Positions 1-8,612 of a stretch of 64,000 bases of DNA are shown here, piece after piece; position 1 is the first letter of the stretch, and each line of letters opens with the position of its first letter. Source of the stretch: Thermaurantiacus tibetensis. GTDB taxonomy: Bacteria > Pseudomonadota > Alphaproteobacteria > Sphingomonadales > Sphingomonadaceae. The notes beneath the pieces were generated by a model. It was not told where the DNA came from. It ran no database searches and was given only the letters and a program-made list of their open reading frames with translations. The translations under genes were made by a program, and so were the position numbers. The stretch covers positions 124,001-188,000 of the forward strand of contig NZ_JACHTM010000003.1 in assembly GCF_015354055.1 (NCBI RefSeq), in the 5' to 3' direction.

Positions 1-583
1 CGGTGAGCCCGGGCTCCATGGGCACGTCCGCCGCCGGGTCCCCCTTCAGGAGCGCGTCGATGCTGATCTCCCGGTCGGGGACGCCCGCGCGGCGGACGAT
101 GATGTTGCGCGAGCCGTCGCCGCGGACCCAGCCGGCCTTCAGCAGCACGTCCAAGAGCGTGTAGGGCTGGTCGAGGGGGATGATCCCAGGGCGCGAGACC
201 TGCCCCACCACGCGGACCGTGCGCGACTGGTAGTCGCCGATCTCGACGTTGACGATCGGGTCGCGGAGCAGCCGCGCCTCGGTCAGGCGCCGGCTGATGT
301 CGGCCGCAAGCGTCACCACCGTCCGTCCCGCCGCCGGGATCTGGCCGACGAGCGGCATCGAGATGGTGCCGTCGGGCTTGATCCGCGTCGTGACGTTGAA
401 GGCGTCGTGGCCGTAGACGGTGACGGCAATGGCGTCCCCCGGGCCGAGCACATACCCCTGGTAGGCCGGCGCGGGGGTCTGCGCTCCAGCCGGCGGCACG
501 ACGGCGCAGGCCGAAAAGGCGGCTGCGGCAAAAGGCCACAACCGGCGCAGGGCGGGCCGGAAGACGACGGGAAGGTCGGGCAT
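1..583 (-). CDS. Polysaccharide export outer-membrane protein (Wza/GumB family), 3' end cut by window edge
   Basis: This is the N-terminal part of a Wza-type export protein, which forms the outer-membrane channel for exopolysaccharide. The ATG at 583 follows a GGGGAG ribosome site. An N-terminal signal segment ends near AFSACAVVPPAGA, and its Cys may be lipidated. The Poly_export domain begins at YVLGPGDAIAVTVYGHDAF and continues with PDGTISMPLVGQI. It is followed by a SLBB-like repeat (VRVVGQVSRPGIIPL, then TLLDVLLKAGW). About 194 codons are visible and the frame is open at base 1. The beta-barrel gene at 700-2367 lies just upstream on the same strand. The family call is firm; the polymer exported is unknown. 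Confidence 0.88.
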   Translation of the reverse strand, partial: MPDLPVVFRPALRRLWPFAAAAFSACAVVPPAGAQTPAPAYQGYVLGPGDAIAVTVYGHDAFNVTTRIKPDGTISMPLVGQIPAAGRTVVTLAADISRRLTEARLLRDPIVNVEIGDYQSRTVRVVGQVSRPGIIPLDQPYTLLDVLLKAGWVRGDGSRNIIVRRAGVPDREISIDALLKGDPAADVPMEPGLT

Positions 584-699
584 GGCTTTCTCCCCAGGAT
601 GCCGGCGGGCGGGGCGCTCGACCCGCCGGGCGGATGGCACGCCGGCAGGGCTAACGGCAGCCCTGCGCGGGACTTGATCAGGTGCTGACGGCCAGTCGG

Positions 700-2367
700 T
701 CATCGGAAGACGAACCGGAGCGCGCCCGTCACGGTATTGGCATGCGCACGGCCCGGCAGGAGATCGAATTCGCGGGTCTGGTGACCATAGTCGACGGACA
801 GGTCGAGGCGCTGGGCGAGCGCGACGTCGGCGCCAACCGATGCACGCCAGTTCCTGTCAACGAGGGACAGGAACGCGCCCGGCCCGATGACGATGCCCCG
901 GCGATCCGGATGCTGGTAGTCGAACCCGCCGGTCGCCGACACCCTCCGGGTCAGCCGGTAGGTGACAGCCGCGTTGAACACCTCGTCGACCACGAACCTC
1001 GCCAGCGGATCCTGCCCGAGCGAGACGTTTCGGGCAAAGCCCGCCGAAGCCCCCCAGCGGGAAGCATTGTAGGCGAGGCTGACATTGCCGGTCCAGCCGG
1101 AGAAGTCATCGGCGACGGGATCGCTGGAGGTCGTCCGGGTCCAGCCAATGCCGGCACTCGCCACGAGATAGCGGGTGAAGCGGTAGGTCGCCACCCCGGA
1201 GACCCCGATGCTCTCGGTCCGATCGTTCCCTGCGACCACTGGCACCGGCACGACGCCGGGAGAGCCGAACGGGAACACGGCATTCTGATAGCGTGCCTCG
1301 ACGCCGACCTGGCCACGCCGGCCGAGGGCGTAGCCAAGCGAACCGCCGGCGGCCCAGAAGTTCGAGCCGAAGTCGACGCCGCGGGCCAGCTCGAAGCGCT
1401 GCCGCCCGCGGGTGTGACTGGCAGACGCCAGAAGGCCGGAGTCCAGCCGGCAGGCGCCGCTCAACAGCAACGTGGTGGTGCGGTTGGTCTGGTCGCGGCG
1501 GACCAGGAGGTCGGTCGACAGCACCCGCCCGGTCGTCCAGGCGCCGGCGACCCGCCCGTCGCACTGCCGACCCAGCCGCCACGCCATGCCGCCGTTGAGG
1601 GCGATCTGGTTGGCGGAGCGATCGCGGTTCTTGATTGCCTCGCTCCTGCCAAGGGACGTGTCGAGATAGAAGAGCTGGCGCCCCACGCGCCGCCCGATGG
1701 CCGCGACGATCGACGGTTCGAGCAGGACCTCGCTTGGATCGTCGACGACGTCCCGATCGGGAAGAAGGCCGAAGTTGTCGAGGTAACGCGCGCGCAGGAC
1801 CGCCGACAGGCGCAGGCCGGAGGCTGCCGCCACCGCCTCGCCGACTGCAGGCAGCGCATCCGCTCCGAGCACCCGCCGCGGGTCCGCCACCACCAGCCCC
1901 GCCTCCGCGGCGCCGGGCACCGTGGGCGCCACGCGCCCGCCCTGGCGCAGGTCGACCGGCGGCGGGCCCACGGGCGCCGGCGGTGGTTCTGCGCCGGGTT
2001 CGAGCGGAGTCGTCCGGACGCCCGGTGGCGCCATGCCTTCGGGAATGGGCACCGGCTCGAAGGTGCGGACCGGACCGACCGGCTGCGGCCCCGCGGGCTG
2101 CGGCTCGGCACGCTGCGGTTCGTCTCCCGGCGCCCCCCGAGGTGCGCCTTGTGGCACGCCCGGCGAGTCCTGCTCAGAGTCGGCCTGCGTCGCCGAGGGC
2201 GTGCGCGCGGGCTCGCCGCCGGTGGCGGGAGCAGGTGCCTGGGCGAAAGCGGCCGTGCCCGAGAGCAGGAGCAGGGCCGCGAGGGGCGGGACGGCCGCGC
2301 GCGAGCAAGAGCCGCCGAGGGCTCGGGCCGCCCGACCTTCGGGACCGCTGCACCTTGTCAAGCCCAC
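700..2367 (-). CDS. Outer-membrane beta-barrel protein of the exopolysaccharide locus
   Basis: The 555-residue protein has a hydrophobic signal segment (VPPLAALLLLSGTAAFAQA), then a Pro/Gly-rich linker of about 110 residues, then a region of alternating amphipathic strands ending in RFVFR. A terminal aromatic residue is typical of BAM-inserted barrels. It resembles the beta-barrel proteins found beside Wza homologues in alphaproteobacterial polysaccharide clusters, so a role in polymer passage or retention at the outer membrane is inferred. The start is a GTG at 2367; no ATG lies in frame close by. It is co-directional with the Wza-like gene 116 bases downstream. The TTTGTC repeat array lies 160 bases upstream. 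Confidence 0.68.
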   Translation of the reverse strand: MGLTRCSGPEGRAARALGGSCSRAAVPPLAALLLLSGTAAFAQAPAPATGGEPARTPSATQADSEQDSPGVPQGAPRGAPGDEPQRAEPQPAGPQPVGPVRTFEPVPIPEGMAPPGVRTTPLEPGAEPPPAPVGPPPVDLRQGGRVAPTVPGAAEAGLVVADPRRVLGADALPAVGEAVAAASGLRLSAVLRARYLDNFGLLPDRDVVDDPSEVLLEPSIVAAIGRRVGRQLFYLDTSLGRSEAIKNRDRSANQIALNGGMAWRLGRQCDGRVAGAWTTGRVLSTDLLVRRDQTNRTTTLLLSGACRLDSGLLASASHTRGRQRFELARGVDFGSNFWAAGGSLGYALGRRGQVGVEARYQNAVFPFGSPGVVPVPVVAGNDRTESIGVSGVATYRFTRYLVASAGIGWTRTTSSDPVADDFSGWTGNVSLAYNASRWGASAGFARNVSLGQDPLARFVVDEVFNAAVTYRLTRRVSATGGFDYQHPDRRGIVIGPGAFLSLVDRNWRASVGADVALAQRLDLSVDYGHQTREFDLLPGRAHANTVTGALRFVFR

Positions 2368-2527
2368 AAATCCATCTCCCCGCCGGATTGGCGCTTTCCC
2401 CGAACGCGCCAGCCCTTAGCCGCAAGGCCTGCTGGCAGGCAATCGGCCGGTGACAGGAATTAACCTCCTTGCCGCTGGACCGTGACTGAGCCGCGTGACA
2501 GGCGGCGACCGGCAGATGCGGGCCGCC

Positions 2528-2582
2528 TTTGTCAAGGGCGCGGATTTGTCGTGGCACGGCTTTGTCATGGCGCAGCTTTGTC
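2528..2582 (+). promoter_or_regulatory. Four phased TTTGTC repeats between the divergent exopolysaccharide arms
   Basis: TTTGTC occurs at 2528-2533, 2545-2550, 2561-2566 and 2577-2582, a spacing of 17, 16 and 16 bases. The array ends 28 bases before the ATPase start at 2611. The GTGACAGG motif also occurs twice a little upstream (about 2453 and 2496). The regular phasing suggests an operator for a multimeric regulator, or a repeated promoter element. No regulator is encoded nearby. The 243-base region from 2368 to 2610 holds nothing else I can name. Confidence 0.45.
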
Positions 2583-2610
2583 GCTAGGGACGAAAGGGAA
2601 CCGGGCGGAG

Positions 2611-4011
2611 ATGGACGAGGGCGTGTCGCGCGAACGACAGGGCGGCGAGATGGCAGGCGCTGCGTCGGCAGAGGGGGGCGGGCCGACAGGTCTTGCCGGG
2701 CTGGCGCGTCGCTCGCTGCGCCGGCTCGGCGGAACGCAGGCGGAAAGCGCCGAGGCGCCGGCGACCGGCGCGCGGCTGCCGCGGTTCTCGGTTGCCGCGA
2801 CCGACGAGCTGGCTGACTTCCTGCCGCCCGGTGGGCGGATCCAGCCGGAGCGGGCGAGGCTTGCGCTCGCCGACGCGCTGACCGCCTCGCAGCCGGTCAC
2901 CAGCCGCGACCGGTTCGCCGGCCGGGCCGACGTCCTCGCCGATCTCATCGCCGCGATCGAGCAGCAGCGCGCGCATGTGGTGCTGTTCGGCGAGCGCGGC
3001 ATCGGCAAGACCTCGCTCGTCCATGTGTTCGCCGAGACGGCGCGCGATGCCCGCTATCTCGTGCTCTACGGGTCCTGCGGGGTCGAGGCGCGGTTCGACG
3101 ACATGTTCCGCACCTTCGCCGCGCAGATCCCGCTCCTCTACCACGCCGACATCTCGCCGGTGGCCGACGAGCGCGAGCACGGCCGCAGCTTCGCCGAGCT
3201 GCTCGGACCGGAACCGCTCGACCCGCGGTCGCTTGCCGAGCTGTTCGGCCGGATCGTCGGCACCCGCGTCATCCTGATCCTCGACGAGTATGACCGCGTG
3301 CGCGACCCCACCTTCCGCCGCGACGTCGCCGAGCTCATCAAGAACCTCTCCGACCGGGCGGCCCGCGTCCAGCTGGTGCTGACCGGCGTGGCCTCGAACC
3401 TCGACGAGCTGGTCGGCTTCACGCCATCCATCCGCCGCAATATCGTGGGCCTGGGGGTCGGGCCCATGGCCGAGGCCGACATGATGTTCATCCTCGAGCG
3501 GGCCGAGGCCGCAACCGGGCTCGTCTTTCCGCCCGAGACGCAGGCAATGATCGCGCGCATGGCGGCAGGTTCGCCCTATCTCGTGCGGCTCATCGGCTCG
3601 CGCGCAGCCTTGGTCGCCCTCGAGGACCGCCGCGGCACGGTCACTCCCGACGACGTCACAAGGGGAACAGAAGCCGTGCTGGCGGAATGGAACGCCGGCC
3701 TTCCTGCGCGCGTGCAGCGCGTGCTCGCGCGCCCCGAGGTCCGGGCGGACCTGCCGGTCCTCATCGCAGCGGCGAAGGCCTCCGGAACGCCCGAGGGCTG
3801 GTTCTCGGCGGAAGATCTGCTGCCCTTGCTGCCGGGCAGCGAGGCGAACGCGCTGGCGGCCCGGCTCGACCTGCTTGCCGACCGGTTCGACCTGTTTGAG
3901 CGCCAGAGCGAGGGCGAGGACGCGGGCGAGGAACGACGCTACCGGTTCCAGACCCAGGGAGTCGCCCAGCTCCTCTCGCTCTCCGCGGCGCTCGCCCGGG
4001 GCGGACGTTGA
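2611..4011 (+). CDS. AAA/Orc1-like P-loop ATPase of the exopolysaccharide cluster
   Basis: A cytoplasmic ATPase of 466 residues if started at the ATG at 2611, which follows a purine-rich AAGGG. Upstream in-frame GTG codons give only low-complexity sequence. Walker A is GERGIGKTS (residues 127-135) and Walker B is VILILDEYDRV (220-230), with a sensor-like LVLTGVASN after it. The layout fits the Orc1/ATPase_2 group of AAA proteins with a C-terminal helical region. There is no transmembrane segment. It opens the rightward operon and its stop overlaps the glycosyltransferase start. A regulatory or assembly role in polysaccharide export is inferred; the substrate is unknown. It is not a Wzc tyrosine kinase: no membrane domain or tyrosine tail is present. 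Confidence 0.75.
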   Translation: MDEGVSRERQGGEMAGAASAEGGGPTGLAGLARRSLRRLGGTQAESAEAPATGARLPRFSVAATDELADFLPPGGRIQPERARLALADALTASQPVTSRDRFAGRADVLADLIAAIEQQRAHVVLFGERGIGKTSLVHVFAETARDARYLVLYGSCGVEARFDDMFRTFAAQIPLLYHADISPVADEREHGRSFAELLGPEPLDPRSLAELFGRIVGTRVILILDEYDRVRDPTFRRDVAELIKNLSDRAARVQLVLTGVASNLDELVGFTPSIRRNIVGLGVGPMAEADMMFILERAEAATGLVFPPETQAMIARMAAGSPYLVRLIGSRAALVALEDRRGTVTPDDVTRGTEAVLAEWNAGLPARVQRVLARPEVRADLPVLIAAAKASGTPEGWFSAEDLLPLLPGSEANALAARLDLLADRFDLFERQSEGEDAGEERRYRFQTQGVAQLLSLSAALARGGR

Positions 4012-5030
4012 CGCGGCCAGCGAAGACCCTCGGGCCAGGCCCCGCCGGCATGCCGGCGGGGGCCGAGCCCGCGCCGGCGCGGCCCTCCAGGTTCGCCGCT
4101 CCGGGCGCCGACCTTGCCGCACCGCCGGTCGCGAGCGTCATCGTCCCCCACCTCAACACGCCCGAGCTTCTCGACCGACTGCTGCAGTCGCTGGTGGGCC
4201 AGGCCCCCCCCGGCGCCTGGTTCGAGGTGATCGTGGTGGACAACGGGTCGACCGCGCCGCTCGACCCGCTGCAGGAGGCGTGGCCCGAGGCGCGCTTCCT
4301 TCTCTGCCGCGAGCGCGGTCCGGGACCTGCGCGGAACATGGGCGTGGCCGCCGCCCGGGCCGAGCGGCTCGCGTTCATCGACGCCGACATGCGGGCCGCC
4401 CCCGGCTGGCTTGCGGCCGGGCTCGCGGCGCTGGATGCGACTCCTTCCGGCCATGTGGGTGGCGATGTCCGGATCGACGTGGCCGACCCGAGGCGGGTCT
4501 CGGGGATCGAGGCGTTCGAATCGGTCTTCGCCTACCGGATGGACCGCTACATCGCCCGCGAGGGGTTCACTGGCACCGGCAACCTGTTCATCACCCGGCA
4601 GCTCTTCGACCGCGCGGGGCCCTTCGGCGGCATCGGCACCCAGGAGGACAAGGACTTCGGCCAGCGCGCGACGAGGCTCGGCTTCCCGCCCCGCTACGCG
4701 CCTGAAGCCGTTGCCCTGCACCCGGCCCGGCCCGGCTTGCGGGCCATGCGGGAGCGCTGGCGGCGGCTTTCCGCCCAGGCTCTCCACAGCCACCTGCGCG
4801 ATGGCGGAAGCCTCGCGACCTGGCGCCTGCGCGCGCTGCTCGTGATGGCTTCCGGGATTGGCCACGCGCCACGCATGCTGCTATCGCCGCGCGGTCATGG
4901 CCTTGGGCCCCGGCTGCGCGGGCTCGGGGTGCTCTTGCAGATCCGCTGGCTGAGAGGGATCGACATGCTGGACCAGGCCCGCTCCCTTGCCGCCGGCCGG
5001 ACGCTCGGCGCCGAACGTTGGAACGCCTGA
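4008..5030 (+). CDS. GT2 glycosyltransferase
   Basis: A family 2 (GT-A fold) glycosyltransferase that would add one sugar to the growing lipid-linked repeat unit at the inner face of the membrane. Visible motifs are the nucleotide-binding start ASVIVPHLNTPELLDRLL, the VIVVDNGST strand, RGPGPARNMG, the metal-binding FIDADM (DXD) and the acceptor-region EDKDFGQR with the catalytic acid. The longest start is a TTG at 4008 that overlaps the preceding stop (TTGA). An ATG at 4050 is equally possible and loses only low-complexity sequence. Its 3' end runs up to the next glycosyltransferase. The sugar transferred cannot be told from sequence. Confidence 0.85.
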   Translation: MTRPAKTLGPGPAGMPAGAEPAPARPSRFAAPGADLAAPPVASVIVPHLNTPELLDRLLQSLVGQAPPGAWFEVIVVDNGSTAPLDPLQEAWPEARFLLCRERGPGPARNMGVAAARAERLAFIDADMRAAPGWLAAGLAALDATPSGHVGGDVRIDVADPRRVSGIEAFESVFAYRMDRYIAREGFTGTGNLFITRQLFDRAGPFGGIGTQEDKDFGQRATRLGFPPRYAPEAVALHPARPGLRAMRERWRRLSAQALHSHLRDGGSLATWRLRALLVMASGIGHAPRMLLSPRGHGLGPRLRGLGVLLQIRWLRGIDMLDQARSLAAGRTLGAERWNA

Positions 5031-5032
5031 CC

Positions 5033-6112
5033 ATGAACAGGCCGATGCGTCCGGTCGAGCTGGAAGCTCCCGCCACGGTCGCGGCCATCCCGCAGGCAAC
5101 CGTGCGGCTCTGCGTGGTCATGGTGAACTGGAACGGCTGGCGCGACACGATCGAGTGCCTCGAGTCGCTGCTCCGCTCGACCGTGCGCCCGCGGATCATC
5201 GTGGTGGACAACGGCTCGGAGAACGGCTCGGTCGAGCGCATCCTCGCCTGGGCTTCGGGGGCGGAGCCCTACGAGCCTCCGGCCGGCGCGCTGCGCCGCC
5301 TGACCACCCCGCCGGTCGCGAAGCCCGTCACCGTGGACGTCATCGGGGTCGAGGACGCGGCGAGGCGCGCGCCCGGCGACGCCGATGTCACCCTCATCAC
5401 CAGCCCGGAGAACCTGGGCTTCGCCGCGGGCAACAACATCGGCCTGCGCCACGCCCTGCTCGACTCGCGCACCACCTACTTCTGGTGCCTCAACAACGAC
5501 ACGGTGGTGGAGCCTGGCGCCGTCTCCGCACTCATCGCCCGGATGGACGCGACCCACAAGGTCGGCATGTGCGGCACCCAGGTCCGCTACTACCACCGGC
5601 CCGGGCACTGGCAGTGCCTCAACGGCAGCCGGTTCAACCTGCTCACCGGCATGAGCCGCGGCATCGGCCGCGACGTGCCGGTCACGCGCCAGTTCAACCC
5701 CAAGACCGTGGCGGAGGAGACCGACTTCGTGCTCGGCGCCTCGCTGTGCGCCAGCCGGGCCTTTCTCGAAACCGTCGGGCTCATGGAGGAGAGCTATTTC
5801 CTCTACTTCGAGGAGATGGACTGGTCGGTCAGGAACCGCGGCCGCTTCGCCATCGCCTTCGCGCACGGCGCCATCATCTACCACAAGGAGGGCGGCTCGC
5901 TCGGCTCCTCCTCGCGCAAGGGCCAGCGGACACCCCTTGCGGAATACTACCTGATGCGCAGCCGCATCAAGTTCTACCGAAGGCACTTCCCGCTGCTCTG
6001 GCCGCTCCAGTACCCGCTCTCGATTGCGCTCATCCTGCGGCGGCTGTGGCGGCGCCAGCCGGAGAAGGCCGCCACCATGGTTCGGGCGATGCTCGGGCTT
6101 CCGCGCACGTGA
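5033..6112 (+). CDS. GT2 glycosyltransferase (rhamnosyltransferase-like)
   Basis: A second family 2 glycosyltransferase, about 359 residues. The fold starts at VRLCVVMVNWNGWRDTIECL, then IIVVDNGSENGS, NLGFAAGNNIG, and the DXD-like NNDTVVEPGA. Further on are FVLGASLCASRAFL and YFLYFEEMDWSVR, the conserved acceptor-side pattern of the WcaA/RfbN-type subgroup that often transfers rhamnose. That fits the dTDP-rhamnose genes in the same operon, but specificity is inference. The ATG at 5033 is used; a TTG at 5018 lies inside the previous gene. The 123 bases up to the next gene hold no clear terminator. Confidence 0.86.
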   Translation: MNRPMRPVELEAPATVAAIPQATVRLCVVMVNWNGWRDTIECLESLLRSTVRPRIIVVDNGSENGSVERILAWASGAEPYEPPAGALRRLTTPPVAKPVTVDVIGVEDAARRAPGDADVTLITSPENLGFAAGNNIGLRHALLDSRTTYFWCLNNDTVVEPGAVSALIARMDATHKVGMCGTQVRYYHRPGHWQCLNGSRFNLLTGMSRGIGRDVPVTRQFNPKTVAEETDFVLGASLCASRAFLETVGLMEESYFLYFEEMDWSVRNRGRFAIAFAHGAIIYHKEGGSLGSSSRKGQRTPLAEYYLMRSRIKFYRRHFPLLWPLQYPLSIALILRRLWRRQPEKAATMVRAMLGLPRT

Positions 6113-6235
6113 GGTCCGAGCCAGGCGCCGCCCCGTGTCGCCCCGCGACCACCTCGGCAGCCGGACAAGGGGCGTGAGGCCCATGACGGGACCAGACGAG
6201 AACCCGACGACGACAGGACCCGAAAGGATGAAGGG

Positions 6236-7252
6236 ATGATGGGGAACATGGCAAGCGCCAAGGCCGACGGCGCCACCCGGACGGCGCGGGCACTGCTTCT
6301 GGCAACCGGCCTCGCCCTCGCGCTTGCCGCCTGCGGCGACAAGAAGGGCGGCGGAGGCGCCCCGACAGGGCAGGTCGTCGCCCGACTCGACGGGACCGAC
6401 ATCACGCTCCTCGAGGTGAACGCCGAGCTCGCGGGCGCGCAGATCCCGCCCAATGTGAGCCGCCGCGAAGCCGAGATTGCCGCGCTTCAGCAGATCATTG
6501 CCCGGCGCGCGCTGCTCGAGAAGGCGCGCGAGCTCAAGCTCGACCAGTCGCCCCAGTTCAAGCTGCAGGAACGCCGCGCCTCCGAGCAGCTGCTGGCCCA
6601 GGCGCTCGCCGCAGATATCGCCAGCAAGGTGCCGCAGCCGACGCGCGAGGAGGTCGACAAGTTCATCGCCGAGAATCCCGATCTCTTCGACCAGCGCAAG
6701 ATCTGGGAGGTGGAGCAGATCCGCTTCATGCGGCCTCCCGAGCTCGAGAAACTGCCACTTGCCCAGGTGAAGACGCTCGAGGGCGTGGAGGAGGTGCTGC
6801 GCAACGCCGGCATCGAGTTCCAGCGCGGCCCGGCACGGCTCGACGCGCTTGGCGCGAACCCCGAGGTGGTCCGCGCCATCGCCAAGCTCCTTCAGGAGAA
6901 GCCGGGTGAGCTCTTCATGTTCCCGGCACCCGCCCAGGGCGGGCAGATGATGCTGGTGAACCAGGTGCGCAACACCATCATCCAGCCCTTCACCGGAGAG
7001 CGCGCCCGCGCCGCGGCCACCGAGCTCCTGCGCAACATTCGGGTCCAGGAGGCGCTGCGCAAGGAAGTGGAGGCCCAGGTCGCGGCCGTTCGCAAGCGGG
7101 TGGTCTATCAGGAGGGCTTCGCGCCCAAGGAAGAGCCGGGCGCGCCCGACCCCGCGAAGGTCCTCACCCCCGCCGCGCCGCCCGCGACGGGGGCGGCGCC
7201 AGCGGCACCTTCGGCCGCGCCGGCGGCGGCTCCGGCCCCGGCCGGCAACTGA
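6236..7252 (+). CDS. epsD: EpsD-type peptidyl-prolyl isomerase lipoprotein
   Basis: A periplasmic lipoprotein of the SurA/PpiC superfamily, EpsD branch, found in exosortase-associated polysaccharide clusters. The signal peptide ends in a lipobox, LALAAC, with the lipidated Cys near residue 33. An N-terminal SurA-like helical region follows (VVARLDGTDITLLEVNAELA, then IIARRALLEKARELKLD). The weak rotamase region around IWEVEQIRFMRPPELEKL lacks a complete catalytic pattern, so a chaperone role is likelier than isomerase activity. The C-terminus is Ala/Pro-rich. GAAAGGATGAAGGG precedes the ATG pair at 6236. It links this locus to exosortase/PEP-CTERM biology (see the alkaline phosphatase at 53501). 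Confidence 0.82.
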   Translation: MMGNMASAKADGATRTARALLLATGLALALAACGDKKGGGGAPTGQVVARLDGTDITLLEVNAELAGAQIPPNVSRREAEIAALQQIIARRALLEKARELKLDQSPQFKLQERRASEQLLAQALAADIASKVPQPTREEVDKFIAENPDLFDQRKIWEVEQIRFMRPPELEKLPLAQVKTLEGVEEVLRNAGIEFQRGPARLDALGANPEVVRAIAKLLQEKPGELFMFPAPAQGGQMMLVNQVRNTIIQPFTGERARAAATELLRNIRVQEALRKEVEAQVAAVRKRVVYQEGFAPKEEPGAPDPAKVLTPAAPPATGAAPAAPSAAPAAAPAPAGN

Positions 7253-7265
7253 CCGGCCGCCCGAT

Positions 7266-7299
7266 CCGGCCCCGGTGGCGGCAGCGCCACAGGGGCCGG
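7266..7299. other. Intercistronic stem-loop
   Basis: A near-perfect inverted repeat: CCGGCCCC (7266-7273) pairs with GGGGCCGG (7292-7299) and GTGGCG pairs with CGCCAC around a GCAG loop, with one internal mismatch. No T-tract follows, so it is more likely an mRNA-stabilising or processing hairpin than a rho-independent terminator. It sits between the epsD-like gene and the pyruvyl transferase gene. Confidence 0.5.
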
Positions 7300-7341
7300 C
7301 GGGGGCAGGGAGGCGGGGAAAGCGGCGGGGAAGGAGGCGGG

Positions 7342-8511
7342 ATGGCGCGACCCCTGCGCATCGGGCTCATCTGGCACAGCGACAACAGCGCCAACCTTGG
7401 CGTCGGCGCGCTCACGGCCGGAAACATGGCCCTCCTCGGCGAGGCCGCCCACCGCGCCGGAGTCGAGCTTGCCTTCGAGCTCTTCAAGTTCCGCGACGCC
7501 GGCAAGCCCTATCTCACGGACTTCGCCGCCATCCACCCCATCGACGCGCGCTACATGGCAAGCCCCGGCGGCTTTCTTGCCGACGTGCGGCGGCTTGACG
7601 CCCTGTTCGACATCGGCGGGGGCGACAGCTTCACCGACATCTACCCGGACCGCCGGTTCGTCTTCATCATCCTCTCCAAGCTGCTTTGCATCCTGGCCGG
7701 CACGCCGCTCGTGCTCGCGCCGCAGACCATCGGCCCCTTCTCCCGCCAGCCACATACCCGGGCAGCCGCCTGGGCCATGCGGCGGGCCCGCGCCGTCTTC
7801 GCGCGCGATCCCCTGAGCCTCGAGGCGGCGCGCGCGCTCGCCCCCGGCGCACCCATCTTCGACGCAATCGACGTCGCCTTCGCGCTCCCCTACACGCCCG
7901 CGCCCAAGGGGCCCGGCACGCGCGTGGGCGTCAACGTCTCCGCCCTGCTCTATGCCGGCGGGCACACAGGCCGGAACGAGTTCGGCCTCGACGTGGACTA
8001 CCGCACCTACACCCATGCGCTCATCGAGGCGCTCCTGGCGCGGGGGGACGTGACGGTCGAGCTCGTCAAGCATGTCTTCGCCCATGGGGTCCCCTCGGAG
8101 GATGACCCGGCGGTTGCGCGGCTTCTGAAGGCGCGCTACCCGGCGGTTGTCGAGGCTCCGGACTTCCCCTCGCCGTCGGCGGCCAAGTCCTACATCTCGG
8201 GGCTCGACTTCCTCGTCGGCGCGCGCATGCATGCCACGATCGCCGCCTTCTCGTCGGGTGTTCCGGTGGTGCCGGTGAGTTACAGCCGCAAGTTCGAAGG
8301 CCTGTTCGGCGGGCTTGGCTACCCGTGGCTCGTGCCGGTGCGCGGCGTCTCGACCGAGGCGGCCGTTGCCTTCACGCTCGAGGCGCTCGACCGCCGGGCC
8401 GAGGTCGCGACCCAGATTGCGCAAGCCTCGAAGCAGGTGCAGGCGGGGCTTCAGACCTACGTCGGCTTTGCCGCCGAGCTGTTTGCCAGCCTTGCCGCAC
8501 GTGCGCGGTAA
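7342..8511 (+). CDS. Polysaccharide pyruvyl transferase family protein
   Basis: A 389-residue member of the PS_pyruv_trans family, which moves the enolpyruvyl group of phosphoenolpyruvate onto a sugar of the repeat unit to give an acidic ketal. The fold is GT-B-like: LRIGLIWHSDNSANLGVGAL at the N-terminus, DIGGGDSFTDIYPDRRF near residue 93, PLVLAPQTIGPF in the middle and VGARMHATIAAFSSGVPVV near residue 295, which is the diagnostic C-terminal block. The start is well supported by GGAGGCGGG before ATG 7342. Its presence predicts a pyruvylated, negatively charged polymer. The acceptor sugar is not predictable. Confidence 0.88.
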   Translation: MARPLRIGLIWHSDNSANLGVGALTAGNMALLGEAAHRAGVELAFELFKFRDAGKPYLTDFAAIHPIDARYMASPGGFLADVRRLDALFDIGGGDSFTDIYPDRRFVFIILSKLLCILAGTPLVLAPQTIGPFSRQPHTRAAAWAMRRARAVFARDPLSLEAARALAPGAPIFDAIDVAFALPYTPAPKGPGTRVGVNVSALLYAGGHTGRNEFGLDVDYRTYTHALIEALLARGDVTVELVKHVFAHGVPSEDDPAVARLLKARYPAVVEAPDFPSPSAAKSYISGLDFLVGARMHATIAAFSSGVPVVPVSYSRKFEGLFGGLGYPWLVPVRGVSTEAAVAFTLEALDRRAEVATQIAQASKQVQAGLQTYVGFAAELFASLAARAR

Positions 8512-8612
8512 CCCTCTGGCACTGCGAATGCGCCTTTGGCCACGAGGCGAGACCGTGCTAGGGCCCCCTTCACGCCAACCACGCTGTCCCGCCACCTGCC
8601 GCGGAGTCCGCA

